From positions 1-64,000 of the forward strand of contig JAACJM010000229.1 in assembly GCA_013368315.1 (NCBI GenBank): a DNA stretch of 64,000 nt, given 5' to 3'. Position 1 is the stretch's first letter; each line of letters opens with the position of its first letter. The position numbers and the translations under genes are program-made. Source of the DNA: Tetrapyrgos nigripes. Its lineage: Eukaryota > Basidiomycota > Agaricomycetes > Agaricales > Campanellaceae. The notes beneath the pieces are model-generated. The model saw nothing but the letters and a program-made list of their open reading frames with translations. It made no database searches and had not been told where the DNA came from. Shown here piece after piece: positions 21,085-32,803 of the stretch.

Positions 21085-21867
21085 TAGAGAGTTTGTGCAC
21101 GTGCCACCAGATGCCATACACGGCTAATTTGGCATGTGCACATGGTGGCAGCCATACGCTGCGTGTTTCCCTGCTGCTTCTCTCCTTTCGTCCTCTGGTC
21201 AATCTTGACTTACTGGCATGGAGCGGAGAGCTCTTATTGAGTCCATCGCATATCAAGAACTCATTCAGAAACTTTTAGACGCTGTTGACGAAGAGGTAGA
21301 GGCAGATAAAGTGGGTAAAATTCGTGAGGGTGGTCCAGCAAACATTTTGAATGGGGGGATGAGGCTTGGCTGGCCCAGTTCCGGTACATGGCCAATAACT
21401 GTGCTATTTGCATTTGCACTTATGTCGTCCCAAGTTTTTGACAGGCTGAAGTACGAGAAATGGTACAAGCAATGCAAATGCCAGAGTATATACGCTGCCC
21501 ACAGACCCGTATCAAACAGGATTCATTCACCGCTCTTTGCATGCTTTTACGACGCCTCACCTATCCTAATCAGCTTGTAGATATGGAGCAGCAGTTTGGA
21601 TGGGAATCCTCCCGTGTATCTCGTATTACTCGACTCACTGCGCAATGGTTTGACTGGCATTGCGGGTACCTGTTGCCTTGGTACGAAGCCTTTGTGAAGT
21701 TCGGGTAGAGGTCTTGGTAGGACGGTTATGTTTTTTTGCCCTTAGTACGAGGCATAGTAGAGGTACAACGCGAAGTCTACGCTACAGAAGATTTGCTGGC
21801 AGCCACCCACGTGCACACGCCAGATTAGCCGTGTACGGCATCTGGTGGCACGTGCACAAACTCTCTA
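21085..21867. mobile_element. PIF/Harbinger-like remnant, 783 bp
   Basis: Inverted terminal repeats of about 70 bp begin TAGAGAGTTTGTGCACGTGC on the left and end with the complement at 21867. Between them, frames at 21218-21580 and 21460-21708 (+) encode pieces of a transposase-like N-terminal region (CPQTRIKQDSFTALCMLLRR, LTYPNQLVDMEQQFGWESSRVSRI). This resembles the segment preceding the DDE domain in HARBI1-type fungal transposases. The catalytic domain is missing, so the copy is internally deleted. The 3-bp target duplication could not be confirmed. Confidence 0.65.
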
Positions 21868-22058
21868 TTGACCGACGGTCAAATTAAATTTAGTCTACAC
21901 CAGCAGTATGGATGAGGGTGACTGTCGGCGTTCCCTCTCAATCAAGTCGTCTGTCGAGAAAGATCAGTATTCTGCGACGTATAAAAAAACAAATCCTCTT
22001 ACAAAGATCGTCCAATCAACTTGAAGCATTGACTCATTCCCAGTGGATCCCTAGCACA

Positions 22059-22176
22059 ATGTCCCAGCAAAAGACTCTTCTCCTCGAAGAGAAACATGGG
22101 CGCTTCGTCGTATCTGCCATTCACCAACTTCCCCACTCGCTGGCGAGCTTAACGTGAAGGCGTATTAAACCTGAGA
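22059..22176 (+). pseudogene. 5' fragment of a TOXD-like reductase (copy C)
   Basis: Starts MSQQKTLLLEEKHGRFVVSAIHQ and then shifts frame: the conserved GELNVKAY continues in another frame and hits a stop. Similarity ends there. A TATA-like GTATAAAAAA lies about 80 bp upstream. Only the promoter and first ~35 codons of this copy remain. Confidence 0.72.
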
Positions 22177-22819
22177 AGCTTAAGAGTTTGCTGAAAGATT
22201 CAAGGAGTTCGGTTGCTGGGTGTTAGAGAATGAAGCTTGGGTGGTACCGGTCGGAGAGGGCTAATGGTACGTTTACCCTTTCTGACTGCGTCCATCCTTT
22301 GTTCTGAAGCTGTTGTCATCCTTCCGGGCGGGCCTAGCAACTGAAATCATGTCCTCTTGGGTCTGCGAGTTCAATGAATAACTTGACAATGAAAAAGAGT
22401 CGCGAAAACCAACGTTCTTGTTATCTCTCGTCATCAGCCTCCACAGCAATTGGCAGTTGGTACTTGGTTGGTACATGACTTCACAACCCCATCTGCAGGA
22501 ACTGTCTGGTCATTACTTCACCCTCTCTTTCCAATGGCTCTCGTTTTCTTCTATGCAGAGAAAACACCGGTACTTCTTCCTTTTAAACGTCGTGTGCCAT
22601 TGACAGACACCGGGAAAGGACACAAAAAAAGAACAAAAAAAGATGGTTCAGGAGTGCGTTAGGCTGAAAGGATGAGGAGGAGGAGTCAATTTGAGCGCGA
22701 GCGGCGACGTATGCACCTGTACGCGCGGGTAAATAGGATAAACCCAAGATAAACCTCCCGACCATCGCCTGTCCGGGTAAATGTGGATAATTTCTTCCAT
22801 GGTCCCAGCCCCAGCCAAT
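22177..22819. other. non-coding stretch, nothing recognised
   Basis: Roughly 640 bp without a supportable gene, between a truncated reductase fragment and the duplicated promoter of the next copy. Confidence 0.45.
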
Positions 22820-23197
22820 CCACGCAGTACGTGCTTTTCCCTGGTCATCTTCTACGCTATACTTTCGTTGTGAGCTCATCGTTTTGACAATGTTTAGGAG
22901 GCCCCTCAGCGTATAAAAGGATTACTGTACACGATGTGAATAGATGACACTCCTCACATTTCTGCGTTCCATACATACATAAACCGCTCTTCGCCAAATG
23001 TTTCAAACCACGCAGTACGTGCTTTTCCTTGGTCATCTTCTACGCTGCACTTTCGTTGTGAGCTCATCGTTTTGACAATGTTTAGGAGGTCCTTCAGCGT
23101 ATAAAAGGACTACTGTACACGATGTGAACAGATGACACTCCTCACATTTCTGCGTTCCATCCTTCCATCCATAAACCGCTCTTCGCCAAATGTCTCA
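22820..23197 (+). repeat. tandem duplication of a promoter, ~187-bp unit
   Basis: 22820-23006 and 23007-23197 are direct repeats differing at few positions. Each contains CCACGCAGTACGTGC, a TATA box (TATAAAAG at 22912-22919 and 23100-23107), the leader CACTCCTCACATTTCTGCG and an in-place ATG. The second copy drives reductase copy D. In the first, the equivalent ATG (ATGTTTCAAA) leads nowhere. Confidence 0.88.
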
Positions 23198-24453
23198 ACA
23201 GCATGTACAAAAAGCTTTACTTCTTGAAAGCAAACAGGGTTGCTTCGTTGTCTCTACATTCCCAAAACTTACTTCGGCTCCTCCCGGAGAGCTCGTTGTA
23301 AAGGTCCATGCTGCGGCTTTGAACCCGGTCGATTGGGTGGTTCAGCATACGGGCAGATTCTTCGACAAGTACCCTGCAATCTGTGGTAACGATATCGCGG
23401 GCGAGGTAGAAGATGTTGGAGAAGGTGTTTCGGGCTGGAAGAAGGGAGATCGTATGTGAGTGTCCTGCCTCAATCGTAGACGTTGGTGATTGTTGAAAGT
23501 TCAACAGAGTGAATCAGGGCTGGCTCTCGAAGAACGAGTATGCAGGATTTCAACAATATACGCGAGTACTCGCAGAAGTAGCTGCGAAGGTGAGTACTAA
23601 CCGCCGGCCTTTAGGAAAAACCCGCTAATGAACCATTTTGCAGATCCCTGAAAAGCTCTCTTACTCCCAAGCAACATCTATTCCGCTTGGTCTAGCCACT
23701 GCCGCTATAGAATTATACTCTGACCTGCCAAACGGTATTGGCTTGAACCCTTCCTTTGACACCGTCGATTACTCGGGCCAAGCTGTTCTTGTTATCGGAG
23801 GAGCGACCCCAATCGGGCAGTATGGTGCGTTGGCGAGTCCATTACGGCCTTTTCGTTACATTGACTACATATATGATACAGCTATTCAACTTCTTCGAAT
23901 GGCCAGATTCAGTCCCATCATCACCTACGCCTCTGCTCGACATGCTGCGCACCTCAAAGCTTTGGGAGCAACTGAGTGCATTGATCGCAACGAGGTTCCA
24001 TTTGCAGACCTCGCTTCGGCCGTGAAGAAACTCACGTCTGTTCCGGTCACGGTGGTCTACGACGCGGTCACTTTGCCAGAATCCGCACCAGTCGGGTACG
24101 ACATTCTTGCGCGAGGAGGCAGTATGGTCTATGTGAAAGACGATTACATCAAGAACAAAGTCGAGGATAAGAAGCTCGTCAGAGTATTCGGCAGTGTACA
24201 TACTCCTGCGAATCGGGAATTTGCAAAGACAATATGTATAGCAAGTTGACCAAGTTGCTTGAGGATGATGTTTATTGTTGTGAGTTTTCGTTCTTTGTCA
24301 GACATACGAAGTGCCAATAACTGATTTTGACAGTCCAATAGAGTTGAAGATCTTCCCGGTGGACTAGAGGGTATTGTAGATGGTCTAGAGCGGCTGAAAG
24401 CAGGGAAAGTGAGCGGAGTGAAACTGATAGCTCACCCGCAAGAGACTTTGTGA
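23190..24453 (+). pseudogene. TOXD-like trans-enoyl reductase, near-complete but frameshifted (copy D)
   Basis: A zinc-independent medium-chain reductase of the TOXD/LovC-like family, which reduces enoyl or related C=C bonds with NADPH. Exons read MSQQHVQKALLLESKQGCFVV..., [69 protein letters not shown], and the Rossmann loop VLVIGGATPIGQYG. HLKALGATECIDR and VSGVKLIAHPQETL with TGA at 24451-24453 follow. Compared with copies B and E, extra bases near 24225 (after REFAKT) put the frame off and create a TGA. Further extra bases near 24270 restore it before the last intron. The product would lose about 60 C-terminal residues. Confidence 0.8.
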
Positions 24454-25045
24454 ATGTAGACTCGACATCTAGTGGGAGAGACTGTACTTATAGAGCGAAG
24501 GAAAGCGGCGGTGCAGCGAAACTTACGTAGATAGGCAATGTTATATTTTACTCTTTCACCATCACCAAATCACATTCGCTTCGCGAATGGCTTCACCTAG
24601 TATCCCAAGTTGATTCCAAGGAGAAGAGCCACGAATGAACACTGCTAGACGGAGGACCTTAGAAAGAGGAGCTAGATATGTTGCCTGTGAGTAAGCTGGT
24701 GAGTTCAACGATTGCGTTTTGTGCTTTTTCAGATTGTAGTTTGTCGCCCAGAATTTCTCCCCTTGCTACTGTCTGTCCACGTTGTCTCCTGCAATCAGTT
24801 AGCAATCAGCAGCTTCTTGAGAGTCTACACCCCATACTTAGCGATCTGATTTGTCAAACTCAGCTTACTGATGGTATGCGCAGGCTATGACACCATAATG
24901 ATACCTTAAGACCGTGTAGCCGCACAAACTAGCTTTGGTAAACTTGTTGAGGGTGGATCGAAGCGGTACGTGTCCTTCCCATACTTCCTGTCCTTCTTCG
25001 CTCACGCATTACCCTGTGTCTTCTTCTGCGAACTTTTATCCTACG
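24454..25045. promoter_or_regulatory. intergenic region with promoter of reductase copy E
   Basis: A 592-bp gap. No gene is recognised; the region just upstream of 25046 is pyrimidine-rich, as is usual before fungal start codons. Confidence 0.4.
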
Positions 25046-26306
25046 ATGTCTGAACAGAAAGCCCTCCTCCTCGATAGCAAACAAGGCCAGTTTGTGGTCT
25101 CGACGATTCCCAAGCCGACCTCTGTACCGTCTGGAGAACTCTTGGTAAAGGTCAAAGCGGCTGCACTCAACCCGGTTGACTGGAAGATCCAATCTTTTGG
25201 TGTCTTCGTCGAGAACTACCCTGCAGTATTGGGAACTGATATCGCCGGTGACGTTGAGGAAGTTGGAGAAGGAGTGACGGGATTCAGCAAGGGCGACCGA
25301 GTGTACGTTATATCTTCACTTTCCAAACGATTCTCGTTGACTGAAACGCTTCCCAGTGTTTTCCAGGGCTTTTTCACTAACGATTACGCGGGATTCCAGC
25401 AGTATACTCGTGTTCCAGCTGAAATCGCTGCCAAGGCAGGTTCTTCTCGATAATTGTTTCCAGTGCAGCTCATAGAGCTGACTATTTACGCTTGCAGATT
25501 CCGGGAAAGTTTTCATACTCGCAAGCGGCTTCTGTCCCGTTAGGCCTGGCTACAGCATCTGTAGGCCTGTTTTCTCAACAGCCCACTGGTGTTGGTCTGA
25601 ATCCGTCTTTTGGCACAACCGTGAAACATTCCGGACCAGTTTTAGTTTTAGGTGGTAGCACAAGCGTCGGGCAATATGGTAGTTATTCTACCTTGTATCT
25701 TCGCTACCAGAGTCACTCACTGCAAGGCACCAGCTATCCAACTACTTCGCCTTGTCAAGTTTTCGCCCATCATTGCCTACGCCTCAGCTCACCAGTTTGA
25801 TTACCTCAAATCACTCGGAGCGACCGAGTTCATCGACAGAAAACAAGTCTCGTTCTCCGACCTTCCCGCAGCCGTGAAGAAGATCACCTCTGAGCCCGTC
25901 AAGTTCGTGTATGACGCCTTCAGTTCAGCCGACTCGGAACAAGCTGGGTACGATGTTTTGGCTGACGGCGGTACAATTGTTGTCACGACTGGAGACCAGA
26001 TCAAGACCAAGGTTGATGGCAAGAAGGTCCTTTCTGTGTTTGGCAACGTCCATCCACCATTCAATCGCGAGTTTGGGAAGGCTCAGTATAAGAATTTGAC
26101 CAAGTTCCTTGAGGATGGTACTATTGTGGTATGTCGTTTTCCTAGACATTTCAGCTGTGGAATGTGCTCATTTCGCGTCTTTCACAGCCTAACCGACCTG
26201 AAGAACTTCCAAACGGTTGGCTGGCATTCCTGACGGTCTGGAGAGATTGAAGAACAACCAAGTTAGCGGCACGAAATTGATTGCACTTCCCCAAGAGACG
26301 GCTTAA
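25046..26306 (+). CDS. TOXD-like trans-enoyl reductase with late frameshift (copy E)
   Basis: The best-preserved family member: [24 protein letters not shown], then [86 protein letters not shown], and the nucleotide-binding loop [14 protein letters not shown]. It goes on through [13 protein letters not shown] to [14 protein letters not shown]. Four short introns are consistent. In the last exon, after RPEELPNG, one base is missing relative to the siblings (near 26213), giving [10 protein letters not shown] and TGA at 26248-26250. The family ending [14 protein letters not shown] with TAA at 26304-26306 survives in another frame. The protein would lose about 30 residues but keeps the whole catalytic core, so activity is possible. 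Expected length is about 345-350 residues. Confidence 0.78.
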
Positions 26307-26482
26307 CTTCCGAAGGTTGTTGCAGATTGAACTACTTCTATCATTATTTGTTATGTACTTCAGTAACAAGGAGTCTATGTACTTTCCATTCGCTGACCAT
26401 GGGATCTTGATGGGATCGAGAACTTCTTCGGGACACGTGCATGTGTTGACGCGTTTTGCTTTGACCCTGTTTCACCTCCACC
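26307..26482. promoter_or_regulatory. promoter of the MYND gene
   Basis: A short intergenic gap of 176 bp between two plus-strand genes. It ends in a pyrimidine-rich leader directly before the ATG. No specific element is recognised. Confidence 0.35.
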
Positions 26483-27614
26483 ATGTCTTCTGGCTTTAGT
26501 CTCTTTCAGAAAGCTGAGCAGGCCTATATCATTGGTCGTCGTCCCGACGAAGCCTTTGAATACTACCAAAAGGCAATCAAGAAGATCCTGAAGGATGAAG
26601 TCGTCGACGCAAAGGCTCCAACCGCCGCGCGTCATCCAAGCGAGATGCCTGAGGAGACGATAGGGTGCCTGTGGATGAACTTTACAGGGTTTCTCAGGGA
26701 TCCTCAGATGCATTATAACGAAGGTACTTGGCTAGTTACTCATCGGGCTGATAGTGCTAGCACTCAGCTTTACTTCTTTTGGTCGGATACAGACACAGCT
26801 CCAGAGGCATGGAAGCTTCTCAACAATTTCCGAATCGGCAACACACACAAATGGCATTCCCGTTTCAAAACACTTCACGCCCAGATGGTCCTAAAAGGTC
26901 TCCAAATCGTGGCGACTATGACCATCGGTCTTCTTGCCTGGGACAAACAGGATCGCCCTACCGCTGCCAAACGTTACGCAGAGGCTCTGAAACTCGCTAA
27001 AACCCATCCACCTTTTGATTGTCTCGGAGATAGTGCAGGTAAAGAACCGCCTAACAAAGAGGTTGCGAGGACCATCAAGCACTTTGAATACTACGTCGCG
27101 GATCAAGTAGGTTTCCCTGGCTCGTAGACTAATGGCAAGCTGGCTTATCCATCGCAGGTGAAACAGACAAAGGATAACTTGGCGATGTTGATCGGGAATG
27201 ATATTTGGAATATTGGATTTGCGCAAGCTGTGGATGAGATTTTGAATACGGGAAATGTTACATCGCCTGGGTTGAGGAGGGAAGGAGTTGATACCCTTTT
27301 GCCAGTTACGCGTATTGAAGGCGATGGGACGGTTAAGACGGTCAATAATATGATGTTGGCTTCGGATGGATGTGCCAATTGTGGGAAGAGAGACGTTAAA
27401 CTCCAAAGATGCAGTCGGTGTCTCAAGGTTGCCTGTGAGTTGGCTCTTTCTCTGTTTTGACTGCGTGTTTCTCATCCACCGTTTGCTAGACTGCGGTGCT
27501 GAATGTCAGAAGGAGAATTGGAAGTGAGTCGTCGTTGCGTTCGTGGGATCAAGAGACTGACTCCTTTCTAGGATTCATAAGGCTACTCTTTGTGGAAAGA
27601 AAACGAAGGCCTAA
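26483..27614 (+). CDS. MYND zinc-finger protein with TPR-like N-terminus
   Basis: Exon 1 encodes MSSGFSLFQKAEQAYIIGRRPDEAFEYYQKAIKKI, an amphipathic helical pair resembling a TPR/MIT-type unit, and a conserved-looking helical middle. Introns GTAGGT...TCGCAG (27108-27159), GTGAGT...TTGCTAG and GTGAGT...TTCTAG lead to a C-terminal MYND finger: CANC...CSRC...YCGAECQ...HKATLC, with all seven Cys and the His in place. It ends GKKTKA and TAA at 27612-27614. MYND fingers mediate protein-protein contacts. Such proteins are abundant in mushroom genomes and most are uncharacterised. There is no SET domain. It is probably not part of a biosynthetic pathway. Confidence 0.85.
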
Positions 27615-28050
27615 TTTCCACCTACTTGGCCCAAAAACATCTTCGTAAAGCGTAACAATATTTTTTGGGCGCTAAATTACTACAAAGGGTCCGTGGGAGC
27701 GCCGGGCAATCTTCCCGATATAGTAATTTGACCAAGTCTTAACGCTTCGACCCCCATAAACTGAGGTCGAAATGATGCAGTATCATCTCGGACAGCTTGT
27801 ACTTGCACTATTGCTGCCCGCCGCTGTCTTGAATAGTTGTTTGCTTCTGGTTTATACTTAGATACTTATGAATATATATGTTTTATGAACGAACGAAGAT
27901 TAAACAAGAAGATAGAGGTGACTGTAGAAATTACTATTCAGGGAGTGGAGCAACTAGTAAGTAAATAAAGAATAAGACTATGTAAAAGAAAGTAGGATAA
28001 ATAACTTAGCAAGTTATGACCTTCAGCCTCCGTGCTGATGCAGGAGAAAT
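27615..28050. terminator. convergent 3' flanks, no gene
   Basis: A 436-bp gap between convergently transcribed genes. It is AT-rich towards 27840-28010 and has no supportable frame. It should contain both polyadenylation regions. Confidence 0.4.
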
Positions 28051-29527
28051 TTACAAGGCTTGTTCAATCCAAGTCTGAATGGAATTGATGACATCGGGAC
28101 CACTGTTATGCATGAAGATGAAATGGCCCGTGTTTTCCACGATGTCCACATCGAACTTGCTGGCACTGGGGAAGAGACTCTGAACAGCAGCTGGTAAGGA
28201 AGGGAAGTTGCCCTGGGGCACATTGCACTGTCCGGCACACATGAAGCTATATTGAAGATTCTCAGTTAGTACACAGTGAACGACACAGGGAAAATCACAG
28301 CTCACAAGTCATGCTCTCCGGTCACGACGAAGACGGGGTGCGTGTAATTCTGCGCTACAGAATTCGTAGGCAGAGTGAGCAGGATTCCAAGCGACAGGAG
28401 TCCTCGTCCCTGTTGCACTTCGAGAAGAACCTCTGTATAAAACGTATCAGCGAGAAATTGATAGTGGGGAACAACTGATCTGTTTACTCACTTTCGTCGA
28501 AGAATGGGTAAAAGTAATAAGCTATTTGATCATTCGTAGGTCCAGCGGAAACAGTGTAGGATGTATCCTTGATACTCGCTGCGGTTTTGGGTAAGTGAGC
28601 GTGAAGGATAGAAAAGAATTGGAAATACTAACACCACATCTCTGGCGCCGCTTGAGACGCAATCTGAATGTTGAGGGCGGCCAATCCCGCAGCTGTGCCC
28701 ACGGTAGCGACAGAAATGGTGGTGAGCACGGTAGCGTCGAAAATGTTGCCCCTTTCAGCAATCAGCGCAATCATTACAACGCTAAATCGTGAACTGTGAG
28801 TATAAACGAACAGACCCTTGATTTACCTACGTACCTTCCATGAGCATGAGCCACGCCGACGATCTTTCCGAATTTCAAGAGAGATGGCAGGTTGTCTATG
28901 AGGGCAGAAGCAACAGCAATCTCGGTTCCAATTTGGACTTCTTGGATTCCATCAGGCTTGTCGGAATTTCCCTCACCTTCGAGGAGACTCAGTGATAATA
29001 AGAGGGAAAGAAATCATTCGAGGCTCACCAATCTGATCGTACATGAAGATTGCATGTCCAGACTTCAAGGCAGCTTCAGCGTAATCGCTGCCAGTACCAT
29101 TTGCATAATTCCAGTAGGTATGGTTGATGGCACTCCTGTATTTCGTATTCAACGATCAGTATCACGCAGTGAAACCAATCAAATGCGATACTTACGCATG
29201 AATGGCAAACTCAACTACACCGTCCGCGGGGAAGTCATTCGGGATGCAAAGCTTGCTCCAAATCTTGTAGTTCTTGTTGAGAGTTGTAGGTCCGATTGTG
29301 ACGTCTTTAGCGAAGGTAGAGTTTGCCCAAGACAACTCGTTGAGGATACCAGTAAGCTCAGTTTGGTCTTTAGGAGCAGTGAGGTTTAGCTGGACTGTCG
29401 ATGCCGAAACGTTTACGGGAACAAAGAACTCGGAGCATGTATATGACAGAGAGGTGGTTTGAGCCACAGACTGTGAGATGAAGGAAAGTGCGAGAGCTGA
29501 AAAGCTCGTCAAAATGAAAGGCCTCAT
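28051..29527 (-). CDS. secreted alpha/beta-hydrolase-fold protein with Ser-to-Ala nucleophile
   Basis: The product starts MRPFILTSFSALALSFISQSVAQ, a clear signal peptide with cleavage near residue 22, followed by many N-x-S/T sites. Spliced blocks give ASAINHTYWNYANG, AEAALKSGHAIFMYDQIG, GTEIAVASALIDNLPSLLKF-GKIVGVAHAHGSSRFSVVMIAL, FDATVLTTISVATVG and the C-terminal ENTGHFIFMHNSGPDVINSIQTWIEQAL. This is the architecture of extracellular fungal alpha/beta hydrolases. Their elbow normally reads VGHSYGS or similar; here the Ser position is Ala (AHAHGS), read at about 28835-28860. The catalytic His region (NTGHFIFMH) is kept. The protein may be a non-catalytic relative, a binder, or an inactive copy. 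At least six introns are needed. Confidence 0.8.
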
Positions 29528-30547
29528 CGTGCTAGATTGAGAGGGAGGAGGCTGAGGGGATGGAGAGAAGTGAAAATCTTTCTGTCTTAAATACCTGAGA
29601 TTATGGGTACTTACTCACCTGTATCACGGAAGCTTAAATCACATTTAGTAGGACTGGTTGTGCATACTTGCTATTCAAGACCACTGCACCAGATGAGCAT
29701 AGGATCAGATGAATTATTGATGCGCCCTGGTGGCTAGTGCGAATCGGAGTCCGGTTGTAAGGGAAACAAGTATCTTTGCGGCGTCAGGGTCATCAATCCC
29801 GCCGTCTTGTTTAATGGCCAAGGCGGCTGAGTTTGGGAATTAGTATAGCGGATATGGAGTACATACATACCCGCTCCAGCCTCCATTCAAGAAAACGATG
29901 TTACTAGCATCCTGTCCTAGCGGTGATCATACACACATACGCCACCTATACTATGTACCTTTATACTGCGGGCCTACTCCGGCCTACTAAACCCGTGGAC
30001 CAACTGTCCTGCGCGCAAGAAAATGGAAATAATTGTCAAGCAGGGTCCGTGCCCAGAACGGAGAGAGAAGCATTTTTTGAGGACATGATTTGTGATTTTG
30101 AAGGGTTCTGAGCAATAGCGGGGAATTTCTTGTGGTATGGTAGCCAAAAAGGTATGTAGAAGAAAAGAAAGTTGAAGAACACAGCCACGAGCGGAGCAGA
30201 AGTGATCCGAGTTCCAAATAAAGAAGTCGTGGTTCGTAAGAGCGATCCGGTTCGACTCTTCCCGCAGTTGTTGCCCGAAAGCTGAAAATGTTGTGAAAGT
30301 GCCTTAGCGCAGTACGGGCAAGTCCTGTACGGCTTTTGAGACTAAGATTGAAAATCTCTTTAATGGTCGGTCTAGCTAAATTGGCCACCCTCTAGACTTC
30401 CGCGGATCCAATTTATAATTAGGTGAATAACTTGCCTCCTCCTCCAGAAACAAAACCCGTTTAACTTCAGCTGTTCATCTACTATACGTAGTACTACGTA
30501 CCAAAATCTACGTTCTACATATTCCTGAAACCGGCATTTCGATACTC
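29528..30547. other. intergenic region, no gene seen
   Basis: About 1 kb between two minus-strand genes. Frames here are short and lack motifs. The part next to 29528 contains the promoter of the secreted protein and that next to 30547 the 3' end of P450-1. Confidence 0.45.
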
Positions 30548-32803
30548 CTAGTCATACCCAGCCTGCATGAGTTTCAGTGCTTCCGGAGAACGAGGCGTGA
30601 AGCAACACTTGAAAGGTGCCGGGTGACTGCGTACGAGTTGAGTCAGTCTGTATCAGTTCAGGCACAGATAAAAATGGGAAAGACATACCATACAATACCC
30701 TCGGAATAGTCAACGACGGGCTCAATTTCCTTCTTAGTTTCCTTATCAATCGGTTTAGTAAGACGACAAGTAGCCATCAAAGACGCGATTGCAATCCAGG
30801 CTGAGTTAAGTGCGAGGTAGCGGCCAGGGCAGATTCTGAGAGGTAGCAGCAGCGAAATATGTGTTAGTATCCGTATTAAGAACTCTAGACTCAGTCTTTC
30901 GATGACTCACCGCCTGCCAAACCCAAAAGCGTAAAGACTGGGATCAGGAGGAAGTTCCTGGTCGTCTTTTGGCAAGAACCGCTCAGGATTGAAGGTGAAA
31001 GGGTCGGGATATGCTTCCGGGTCATGTAGAATGTTCCTGGGCAGTGCGTTAGCCCAAGTCAGTAATCATAAAAAAGAATTAGCAGCTGTACCAAGCATTT
31101 CCAACTATAGTTGAACCCCCAGGAATAAAAAGTCCCTCGTAGATATCATCATTCATACTCCTATGGGGCAAAGCTGGGGCATTTTAAGTATTATACTTAG
31201 TCGGTGACACTAGGGCGAAACTTTGAGAGTAAAACAAGTATGGAAACATACACAAAGGCAACACAGGATTCCAGCGCAAACTTTCAGTCAATATGGCTTC
31301 GAGGTAGGGCATATTCTCGCGGTCGTCAAAGTCCGGGAGTCTGGATCTGCCGACGACTCTATCAATTTCTTCTTGAGCCTTGGTCTGAACTTCGGGATGG
31401 AGGAGTAAAGCGAGAATGGCGGAAGAGATGGTGGAGACGGTCTGCACAGCGTTCAGAGCCTTAAGCGCCAGTCTTTGAATAGTAGACTAGAATACTTGCC
31501 GTATCTGCGCCAGCTGGAGAAATCAACAAGTATGAATGGAAACAACGAGAAGAAGAGTTTTGAAGGCTTCTTACCGACGAATGCGACACCACTGCAGTTC
31601 TTGATGACTTCTTCCATGTGCTTGGAATTCTTGAATTTTTCCAAAGAGTCGATGGCGAAGCAAGGAATTCCGGTGCCGTTATCCTACGTAAATTCATGAG
31701 AACAAAAGCAAGTTTCACAACTACGGACAACGCACAAACGACTTCTTGAGATCAACCCATGGGCCATCTCTTGTCTCCTTGGAATCATGGGCCCATAATT
31801 CAGCTTTTTTCTTGAAGGTAGCGCCTGGGAACCATGCTGTGGAGCAGTTAATTAGCGGATAGTCAGACGAGATTCAGTATTGTATACGCACAGGGAATAT
31901 AAGACAAGGCAGGAACAAAATCGACCAGGAAAGAACCATGCGCAATGGCTTCGGAAAGACCTCTGACAGCTTGATCTGCGAGTTCGACGTAATGGTCATT
32001 CTTGAACTTCATGTTATGGCCATAAACGACTTTGAGGATGATGGATCCTGCATGACTGCGAAAGCGTTAGTTTACATGATTGAATTGATGGCACAAGTAC
32101 ATGAGAACTCACTGTCGGACATGATCACGAAAGTCTTCTGGATCGTCGAGTAGCTTTCTCAAGAACATAGTAGCTGACTCTCTTTGGATTGGATAGAATT
32201 CGGGAAGCTGACGGGGTTGGAAATACTGATGGAACGTTTTGCGATGGAGTCTACGACGAAAGTAGTATATCAGTAGGATTCGCATATGAAATCTCAATAA
32301 GCTTACCTCCACCAGTCAGAATATTTCATATGAGCGAAGTCCCAGGCCCATCTAGAAGGTGTAGAGTAAGTAACCATATAAGACTAGTGGACTTGACAAA
32401 ATACCCCATGAGTTCGTTAACCATGTACATAGCTATCACGAAGAATAAGCAAAACCGCCGAAACAGCAAGGTAGAAAGACTTACGAGGCCTGTCAGAAAA
32501 GTTGGCAGATCTCTTTTCGAAGAGGTCATCGATAGCTTTCGCAGTGTTAAGGACGACCATGGGCGCTCCGAAAACCTCAAGGTAAAAGATATCACCATAC
32601 GTCTTGGCCCAATCTGAATATTGTAACCAGAGAGGCTTGTCAATTTTGTTCAAATCCCGCAAGTTTCCGATAAGAGGCGACCGTTTAGGACCAGGAGGAA
32701 GTGGGAATTTCGAGCTAGAGCGGCTCAAAAAGAGTCGAAATGTTAAAGAAGCACACACGACGGCGAGGCATGCAGTTGAAAGGGAGCTGACAGAAAAATC
32801 CAT
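30548..32803 (-). CDS. cytochrome P450 (P450-1), O-methylsterigmatocystin oxidoreductase-like
   Basis: An ER-anchored haem monooxygenase of about 500 residues. Its N-terminal membrane anchor (MDFSVSSLSTACLAVVCASLTF) is followed by the hinge PLPPGPKRSPLIGN. The oxygen-binding I-helix AGADT lies near 31500, the K-helix ExxR (TESLRWNP) near 31260 and the haem loop FGFGRRICPGRYLA near 30930-30830, interrupted by an intron. The last exon is reached by an intron ending CGCAG near 30630 and encodes CHPAPFKCCFTPRSPEALKLM with TAG at 30548-30550. Ten or so short introns are needed, which is usual for this basidiomycete family. It resembles CYP64/CYP5144-like enzymes by motif wording; the exact family needs a search. 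It is divergent from the BVMO gene, with 518 bp between them, suggesting joint control. Confidence 0.92.

Noticed and set aside
21218..21708. Functional transposase gene in the Harbinger-like element
   Set aside because: Only the N-terminal region is present, in two frames, and the DDE catalytic domain is absent.
30000..30400. 133-codon minus-strand frame upstream of the secreted protein
   Set aside because: No conserved features and poor codon regularity; probably a chance frame in intergenic DNA.
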